In this document: positions 55,691-64,000 of the stretch, piece by piece
Layout: the number at the start of each line of letters is the position of its first letter
Numbering within the stretch: the stretch's first letter is position 1
Origin: Oegoconia quadripuncta
Lineage: Eukaryota; Arthropoda; Insecta; Lepidoptera; Autostichidae
Length of the DNA stretch: 64,000 nucleotides
NCBI GenBank assembly: GCA_949316235.1
Contig: OX438751.1
Location: 20,336,801-20,400,800 of the forward strand
Direction: 5' to 3'
Translations under genes and position numbers: made by a program
The notes under the pieces: generated by a model
What the model was told of the DNA's origin: nothing
The model's input: the letters and a program-made list of their open reading frames with translations, nothing else
The model's database searches: none

Positions 55691-58600
55691 CTAATCCACT
55701 TTAACCACGCTGTATATCTTCCTTACAAACCAGAAGCACGCCATGAACCCAATCGTGCCGGTCAGGAGGAAAAAGAGGAATACCATAATGAAGGTATATC
55801 CAAAGTACAGGAAGGTTGAGGCTGCGTCCTCAATGTTGAGCTTGGTCACGAAGTAGTGACAGCAGTAGATGAAAAGATAGCCGGCGGTGGAGCCAGAGCT
55901 TAGGAAAGCCCGCCACCACCAGTGGTAGTCTTCAGCACAGAGGTGGAAGTAGCACAGCAGGATGGTCGTCTCTGAGCAAGTGATCACAAGGATTACAAAC
56001 ACGAGGAACAGGAAACCGAACATGTAGTACATCTGGAAAAGGTTAGAACGCATTTTTTACACTTTAAAATAATAATAATAATTCTAAATAGCACAAAATC
56101 CTATTAGAATAACGTTTCAAGGTACGATCTGCAGCCGTACCACATAAAAATTTTTGCATTCCATCACTAATAATTTAGCCGTTTAGCTCGCTTGTGTTTG
56201 ATCGCTAAATTTGGTACCACACATAAGGGCAGATTAATAGCGATCGCCGACATTGGGACACATACCAACAAATACATTTTATTGTATGATCAAACCGTCA
56301 CCACTGTGCAGTTTGTGATAAACCAGATGATGTGGATACACTTTGTTCATTCCGGGACTGAGTCGTCAACGTGACCAAATGTCCAGTGGACGAATTGTTT
56401 AATGGTCATAAGTGCGAGTGTTGAAATGAATATGAGTCAAAATTTACAGACGTTTAAATACGTAACTTTAAATATAACCAAGTGCCAAAATGTAAAAGCG
56501 ACAGCATGTGTAAGTGTCAAAACGTGCAAGTTTCAAAATAAATAGACGTTTAAATACGTAAGTGTAAAAATAAACCAAGTGCCAAATTGAAAAAGCAACA
56601 GCATGTGTAAATGTTAAAACATACAAGTTTCAAAATAAACAGGTGTCAAAATGTACCTATTCCAAATAGTATATATGTGAGTGTGACTGGAGTGCAGATA
56701 TTAGAGAACGACTTTTGATTAAATCATCGGAGCTATGCAATGGGCAACTCAGCTGTGTAATGGCTGATATGCTCTGTAAGAGTGCTGTCAGTCAGTATAA
56801 ATTTGTTGGATTGTCCATTGCAACAAAAGTGAGGTATAAAAAGGCGAATGTATCAATGAAGCTGGCATAGTCAACCATCAAAAACCTCAAAAGAAAAAAA
56901 CATTTAAAAAAATTGTGATCGAACGCAAAAAATTTTACGTAGTACGACTGGTTTGAGTTCAGCCGTAATTCGAATGAAAGTGATACTATTCATTATTGTC
57001 CATTTACACACATTGCATTTCATGCATGACACTTCACATAATTATACTGATTGATGCGTTAACGATTTATCACCCGTAACATTGCAGCGATAGTCATGTA
57101 TGCTTATAGTACACAGTTTGTAGCTGTTAGTCTTGTGAATGGTGTTCACCTGTTATTTGCGCAATATATTAGAACACTATTGTAATTATTTTCACTAATG
57201 TAAAATGTATGTGCTGTAGGTGATCCTAATAAATAAATACACAAATTGCATCCTAATAATGTCACATTTTGATTTCAGCTTCGTATACGGCTTCTAGGAG
57301 AACATGATGATACTTGTTAAAAAAACAAATGAACAATATCGCATACAGTAAATAATTTAACAAATAATGTGAAATATACATAGAATGAAGACTTTTATTT
57401 CATACAACATAGTTAACCTGCTGCACATGTAATTACAATATAAAAAAATATGAGTGTCTTACCTGATTAGACCAGAGCGAGTTGAGGATGAAGAAGAGTT
57501 GTATAAAGATACAACCAAAAGGCAAGACTCCACCCATGACAATGCCCGGAATCGGCTGTGTGTACAGAGATTGCTCCGGAATTTGACGCGGAATCTGGTT
57601 CGTACGGACTGGGTGGTCCAAGATCTGAAAAATGTTATAAATTAGTCAGCTATAAAGTCTGAAGAAATTCAAATCCCGTGATTTGAATATATTTGAAGCT
57701 ACTATTGTTGGCAACTGGCGATGAAGCCAGAAGAAGTCCATTGAATAAAGCCAATAAGAATGCAGGCTGGATTCGACTAATAAGACCTTAAGAAAACTTC
57801 CATGGTATTTCCATTATATGAGAAAATGGGCAGATTGATAATAACTTATCATAATCAGTAAATGCTATTTTACCAACATTTCAAACAATTGGCATCAAAC
57901 ATCTATAAAGAGTCACAATCAGTAAATAACGAAATCCGATCCGATCTAATATAATAATAAATAATAAATGTCTTTGCACAAACACACAGCGCCATCAAGG
58001 TCCACAGTAAGCATCTAGGCTTGTGTTATGGATACCAGATGGTTGATAAACTACACAAATACATTATTTTTTTGTGAATAAATACATATATAAATGAAAA
58101 ACATCAACAACTCGGGAAGATATGTCTGTATTCATCATACAAACATATGCCCCTAGCGGGATTCGAACCCGCGACCATTTGATATAGTAGCAGAGTTTCT
58201 AACCACTACACCAAACAGGTCGTCATAATATGTATTAAGTTACTTACTCTCTTCCTAAATCCGAAGTAAGCGCCAATGAAGGTGAGCGGCACGGAAACGC
58301 CGAACCACAGCGCCAGCAAGGCTACCAACGTGGAGAACGGAACCGCCGCAGATGAGCCCTTGCCCCACAATACCAGATTCATTATGAAGAACAGCGAGAA
58401 CACCACACTAAAAATAACAATGTAAGTTTGAAAACCAAAGACCTGATAGCATATTTTTTATTTTGCGGGCGCCATTTTGATATTTTTACAATAAAGTATA
58501 TATTAGGACACTCAGAGGGCCAAGACGAATCTAACGACACCTTGCACTTCAAAATTCCAGCCATTTAGGCTGTAGGATGTAACATGGAAAACTACGTATA

Positions 58601-61600
58601 TACATAGCCGTCGAGTAATAACGTCCAATGAAATGACTTTATATATGTATACACTGGCCATATTAATAAATCGATCCTGAGGTTGAGATCGCGTTTCAAT
58701 CTCAATACAATTTTTTTGATACTGTTTAATATGCAACAGATTCTCAAGCTTCAACTTAAGGTCATCTCAATCTTGAGAACGGTTTAATAATACGGGTCTA
58801 GGAATGGTTTACATTAGCGAAAAAACAAAACAGTTTGCTAATGGGCACGGCAGTTGCAGTGTGATATAGGAATACCATTTCAAAGATACGGAAATAAAAA
58901 TGAATCATCAATAAAAATATTGATTTTATTTTAGTTTAGTATTAAATATACCTGAAATACATTACCCACATTAGATGTAGGGTGCTTCCTGAGGCAGTTA
59001 AGTAAAAATAGAATACTGACCGAATAAAAAAGACCAACTAATTATTTATTTGGGGAAAATTTTTAGTCACAGTATTGTGTATTGTATCAATAAGTAGATA
59101 TTATCCACAAACATTTACTTGGTAACCACAACACAGTGCACAGATATTGCATTCTGTCATGCACCATCAACAAAGCTCCATGTGTCCCAAAATAGTGCTT
59201 AATTACTTTGGATCTCCTGTCTCCCATTTATTAACATTTAAGCTGTACTCAATGTAATAACTAAGTACCGATGTGCACATAATTGTAACTAACTTAGGGA
59301 GAAAATAAACAAATTCTTTATTATTATTATACATTTCCCGTAAGCCGCTCAACTCACCCTGGGCACACCATTGAAGTTAGAAGGATGTTGCTTTTCCATC
59401 GACGCCCGCCAAAGCTCTTGTAGACCCTCGCGCTAACGTATCCAGCTGCCGCCCCCAGTAGCACCCACGCGACCAGCGCGCACGTCATCAGTGCTCCACG
59501 ATTTGCTGGCGACAGGAAACCGAGGCACGCGAAAGCAAGTGTCACCAATGTCATGCCGAACACCTACAAAGATAGAAGAATAACATTATAAGTATATAAA
59601 AACCAAAAAACCCGACTATGTATAAAAAGGAAAAAAAGGCTGCTACTTCTAAATCAGTTGAGTTATTCGCTGTAACGCTCGGAAGCAGACATTGTATTTT
59701 GCGGGCGCCATGTTGGGTTTTTATCTATTACACTCTGGGGATCAAGACGAATCTAATGAATTTGTACTTTAGGCTACATGGGGGTAACATAGAAAAACAT
59801 CCAAAAAACATCACCCTGATAAAGAACGAGTGGACTAGCTAAGGATGGTTTGTGGTAACTGTGGTCGCCACAGATTGGGGTGGGTATCAATGTAATTCTA
59901 CCGCTAAGCTTTAATACCCGCCGCATTGTTATATTCTAATTGTAATCTGTCCAGCAGTGGACGTCCTGTGGCTGATATGATCTGTAACACCAGCAGTTCC
60001 GTGACCGCACTCACCCTCCTGGACATAGGCATCCTCCAAAAGTCGCCATAGATCTTTATACCTGACTAATCTTTGCTATCCTTTTGGCAAATCATCTTTC
60101 CATTGTCTACACTGCCTTCATCTAGCCATTTACCCATTTGTGCGGTAACAAAGTCCAAAATAAAGTCAGTCTTTACCATTATAAAAAAGTGTAAGCTACA
60201 AATGTGTTCCTGAATTTTCAAAGCTTTAATTTTCTACCCTGTGAAGTGCAAGTTTATCTTAAATTTTTTTGGTCAAAGAAATTTCGAACGACAAAGTCAT
60301 TATTTTCTCTGAGCATTTTAAGTTAATACAACCTAAGCCATAGTTCATAAGTGTTTTAAGTTTCAAATACTGACCTGGGAGCCAGATCCGAGGAACACCG
60401 CAAGCAGCATGCCACGACGCGGAGGTCGGAAGACATCACCATGAACCAGTTTCCAACCAAATTCCTCCTGTAAAGAAATCATTGTTTAATACTCGTCCAC
60501 ATATTTTCCTGTGATGAAATGTAGTAGAAAAAAAAATAATGTCTGTCTAAAAATTCCAGGACATAATTTACCTGCATGCCAACCTTTTTCAAAACATTTT
60601 CACCCATTTTAGAGTGATTAGGCAGGGGTGAAGGATAAACATAATTTTCATATACTTTTTGTGCTGCAATTTTCATAAGGACTCAAAACAGGATGTCCTC
60701 TACTTGTGATAATTTTCAACATTCACTTCAATAATAATCATATTCAAGAATACAACCATAAAAGCAATCTTACCTGAGCATCTTCACCACACTCCATCTG
60801 ATTATACCTCGCAATATCTTTATGTAGAGTCCGCAGCAATATCATGGCAACCATTCCACTGAGGAACAGAACAATAACCAGGGAGTTCAGTATTGAAAAC
60901 CACTGGATGTTAGTCTGGGGCATAGACTCTAAAATGTAATCCCATCTCGAGGACCACTTTATGGTGTTATTCTTGATGAAGGTGACACGGTAGGAATAAA
61001 TTATGTTGAAGGTTTCATCTCCAGCGAGGGTGTTGGGTATTTCTAGTGGACTGCGGTTGTTGCAGTCCAATTGGTCAGCACTGCGATGATTAATACTTGA
61101 CGGTTTCACCTGCAACCAATCTCGTTATGTATGATTGATAATACATAATATTTATTGTATTACGAAACTAAGCTTGGGAGACCACTAGTTTTCCTCAAGC
61201 CTTAAATCTAATCAATTTTTAGTGAGTGTTGTCTTGTAAACATTCTCTATAAATTAGATAGGCAATTAAGTTTAAATAGGATTGGCAGACATTGGACGTC
61301 TTTAAATCATTAGAAAAAACGTGTTCAAAAATAAAATTGTGTTTTTATCAGCTGTTTTCCAAAACGAAAATAAATGAGATGTCAATGAATAATAATGTAA
61401 ACATATCACATACATATTCAAGGTTAGACAATATGTTATAGGAGTGAAGGTCATGAATAGATTATCAAAATTCAATTATTCATTCAGTCACCTTAGCAGA
61501 AATAATGCGGCCACCATTGTCACCAAAACCAACGCCCCATTCCTCTTCACCTCCACTGTGGTAAGTGATCTCTAGGTCGACGTGATTGAATAGGTAATAT

Positions 61601-63269
61601 ATACCAACTTGTCCTGGGGATATGTTTACAATGGGTGTGCAAGTGTCCTATAACAAATAGAAATAACAACAAATTATTGGATTATGCACAATGATAAAAG
61701 TATGTCAGACAAAAAGAAATTTCTTATCATAGTCTATCAGATATAACAAAGCAATACCAGGGTGAAAGGCCTCTTTTACTTTACCTACTTGGGATACAAC
61801 ACACAAAAAAAAACACAAAACAAAACACATTGACAGTCCATAACTGGACATAAATCTGTCCCATGAAGTAATTTGCATCGTTTTCTATGGGAGGAAATTT
61901 TTTTTTTTTTTTATTTGCTTTTAGGAAAACTTACAGCTAATACATAAGATATCATATGACCATTGTATATGAAAATGCCAATTACAAGTTCCAATATGGG
62001 CCCAAATGCCACGGTGGGCGAGCAGATTGGTGATAGTACATTTTTTGCAGTCTTTACACCAATGATGATGCTGCCTATTATTGGTCTAGCTAGATAGTAT
62101 CTAGTATACATTATCTCAAAAATAGCATACACTACATAAGTTGAGTTCCGAGATACAAATGGACTCAAGTATTAGTTTGTATTATGTTCTTTACAAGTCT
62201 TCCTTGATAGAGGCAGTTTATCATCAGACAGGTTTATTTGAAACTTTCACAGAGCATAGCCATCTGACTGATTGTGTCGTTATGCCAAGATAAATATTAA
62301 CAGTTTTTTATGGGTAATCAAAGTAGGTAGTTGGAACTTTGGTATGTGTATTCATTCCAATATGTTTCTATTATTATACCAATCTAGTAGAAGAGGGATT
62401 AGCAATAATGTTGGTACAAAGCAAAAAAAAAGGAATGCAATTGAACGGCAAGTGTAACTTAATTGGATCACTCGGAGCCGATTAAATATTATTGCTCACC
62501 AAATCTCTGCGCACTTGACAACCCATGGGGAAACCAGTGCTGCAGTATGTCTTGCCACCTTCATTCACCAGGTAGCACCATGTCACTGGCATGTTGTCCA
62601 GGATCCAGTGATGTTGGTAGTAGAGGGCCATACCCATCTTCAACAGATTCAACTTCTTACTAGACTCAGGATCGGAGCCCTTATAAGTTCTGGTGCACAC
62701 AGCTTTACAATCAACAGGTTCAAGAAAATTGACTTTGTATGGACTTGGTCGTATTCGTTCACCAAACACCACTTGACCAAGATTCTCAACAGGTGACTGA
62801 GATTCATCAGTAACACAGAAGTCAAAGTGATGGTATTCAAACGGAATCACTGATTCTTCTGTGTTTAACCTGTTAACATACAGCGGAATTTCGTTCTGAA
62901 ATTAGGACAAGAGAACAAAATATTAAAATTATAGCCTTATGTAGGCAGCTAATTAGGTACTTGTACAGCATTTGTTATTTCACATAATTATCCCTTAAAT
63001 AACCTTATCGCAATTTACACGGTTTTTACGTGCCTTTTAATTGCCCAGTTCTATCAAGACACACACGTTACTATGGAACATGAAACGATATCAAAAGCAA
63101 GGCATGAACATTACTTAATCAAGAAAAATACATAGGTACTCACTTTACATGACTTCCCATTGTCATCACCGGCTTTACAGTAATTCACCGGTGCCAAGCC
63201 GGGTAAATAGAATGCTCTAATAGGAGTTAGAAGAAGAAATGCGCAAACCACAAGTGATGGTAGAGCCAT
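55691..63269 (-). CDS. TM9SF2: Transmembrane 9 superfamily member 2 (nonaspanin)
   Basis: Nine-pass endosome/Golgi membrane protein of the nonaspanin family, whose members affect trafficking of membrane proteins and Golgi function. Minus-strand exons: 63269-63144, 62895-62500, 61647-61492, 61109-60774, 60467-60375, 59563-59358, 58407-58248, 57624-57463, 56032-55691; phases agree, giving 658 residues (human TM9SF2 has 663). A signal peptide ([19 protein letters not shown]) precedes [12 protein letters not shown]. The large lumenal domain contains [11 protein letters not shown] and [17 protein letters not shown]; the first membrane helix follows [20 protein letters not shown], and eight more hydrophobic segments include [27 protein letters not shown] and [20 protein letters not shown]. 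The C-terminus KIYSVVKVD matches the family's conserved end. TM9SF2 is favoured over TM9SF4 by the lumenal sequence. It is tail to tail with XPG. Confidence 0.94.
56449..56638. repeat. 95-bp unit duplicated in tandem
   Basis: Two copies of a unit beginning AGACGTTTAAATACGTAA and holding AACCAAGTGCCAAA, GACAGCATGTGTAA (or CAACAGCATGTGTAA) and GCAAGTTTCAAAATAAA (or ACAAGTTTCAAAATAAA), starting at 56449 and 56544. It lies in the last TM9SF2 intron. Confidence 0.8.
57980..58228 (-). repeat. SINE copy, family A-like (subfamily 2)
   Basis: Minus-strand copy in a TM9SF2 intron: head with TTTGGTGTAGTGGTTAG and GGTCGCGGGTTCGAATCCCG, then GTATGATGAATACAGACATA, and tail with GGATACCAGATGGTTGATAA and CAGCGCCATCAAGGTCCACA on the plus strand. 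The body differs from family A proper, and its head could be mistaken for a tRNA gene. Confidence 0.7.
59935..59985 (-). repeat. RTE-like LINE tail fragment
   Basis: ATTGTAATCTGTCCAGCAGT then GGACGTCCTGTGGCTGATAT on the plus strand is the reverse complement of the repeat family seen at 55408. Confidence 0.55.
61911..62168 (-). other. Unexplained open frame in a TM9SF2 intron
   Basis: A minus-strand frame open for 86 codons includes [19 protein letters not shown] then [10 protein letters not shown] and runs into a GTAAGTTTTCC donor-like site. Its hydrophobic composition could mark a membrane segment, but it does not belong to the TM9SF2 alignment and I recognise no family. Chance is possible in AT-rich intron sequence. 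Confidence 0.2.
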
Positions 63270-64000
63270 GACGTGATGATTTATTTCAATATTCGGTGGA
63301 ATCTTCTACGCGATAACTATCATAAATTGTACACGTAAGAAAACTGAGCCCACATACTCGTTCACAATACGAGAAATTGGACCAATTCCTGGAAGTTTAT
63401 GTAGAATTTTAGAGGAATTTTCAATAAACCTTCCTCTTGCTTTCGGAAACGTCACCACACCAGTGTTTCCACTTCAAGAGATGAAAAATCGCTCCACCAG
63501 ACCAGGTGAAAAAATGTAACAATCGTGCTAAAAGTTATCGTAGGAAAGAATAAATAATCCTACACAAAAATAACGTCCATTTAATTGAATCAAGTCAGTT
63601 TCTGTCTATAGTGCGGTTACCTCCAGTTAGAAATTGCTATGCTATATATCGTTATAATTTCTTGGTTTATGTAATATTGTTGCCAGATTTATTATAAATT
63701 CAGATCAGACTGTATAACCCATGTATAATCGTAATATAAATTAGTACGATTTCGATTGCTGGGAACATGTGGCATATTTTGTTTCCAATTGTCGATAGAA
63801 CAAAAATCTGACGTATATTCGCAGCCTTAGGCCCGTATTTCAGGATGTTGCTCAAGCGTAGATCTGGCTCTTACGCTTTGTTAGAAAGAGATGCCGCTAT
63901 ACAAGTTACAGAAAGCTGTCCCTTTTTAACTGTCCTCAAGCGGAGATCTCTGCTTGAGTAACTTGCTTTAAGTTTTTTAAACGCGGCCAGCCAGCGTACA
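63270..64000 (-). promoter_or_regulatory. Upstream flank of TM9SF2
   Basis: It holds the TM9SF2 5' UTR and promoter, not resolvable here. Near the right edge CTCAAGCG.AGATCT occurs twice (63852 and 63935), the second inside the near-palindrome CTCAAGCGGAGATCTCTGCT that ends TGAG, following GGCCCGTATTTCAGG; this looks like the start of another inverted-repeat element that may continue past the window. Confidence 0.4.

Overview
This is a eukaryotic nuclear window. The genes point to an insect and the repeats point to a moth or butterfly (Lepidoptera): tRNA-headed SINEs, CR1-type LINE 3' ends closing in TTTGAC repeats, many short inverted-repeat elements (MITEs), and frequent GTAGGTACCTAC-like intron sequence. 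I cannot name the species. No prokaryotic system, CRISPR array or integrated virus was recognised.

Four protein-coding genes fill most of the gene space, and all look intact apart from a window edge and an assembly gap. (1) Bases 1-15164, plus strand: a myosin VIIa heavy chain (Drosophila crinkled, human MYO7A), lacking only its N-terminal residues because the window starts inside the gene; twelve exons join in frame. (2) Bases 39307-47979, minus strand: Suppressor of Hairless (Su(H)/RBPJ), the DNA-binding effector of Notch signalling; four visible coding exons, one running into a 200-N gap. (3) Bases 48926-53023, plus strand: the XPG/ERCC5 nucleotide-excision-repair endonuclease (Drosophila mus201), seven exons. 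(4) Bases 55691-63269, minus strand: a TM9SF2-type nonaspanin, nine exons. Exon ends for all four were placed from GT/AG sites, reading phase and family alignment.

Layout: myosin VIIa with a 6-kb intron (3936-9999) holding LINE remnants; a 24-kb gene-free block (15165-39306) packed with nested SINEs, MITEs and LINE fragments, whose last 2.8 kb is free of recognised repeats and may be the Su(H) 3' UTR; Su(H) with MITE, SINE and minisatellite insertions in its introns; a 946-bp head-to-head intergenic region between Su(H) and XPG; XPG and TM9SF2 ending tail to tail across 2.7 kb; and about 730 bp of TM9SF2 upstream flank. The four genes do not share a pathway; their adjacency looks like ordinary gene order.

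The strongest non-routine signals are a cluster of three same-strand Su(H)/RBPJ consensus sites in the Su(H)/XPG divergent region (possible Notch-linked or autoregulatory control), decayed duplicate copies of a myosin motor exon in its own intron, two closely matching ubiquitin-interacting motifs in the XPG spacer, and several MITE families present as multiple copies with nested insertions. I did not find a convincing previously undescribed protein system.
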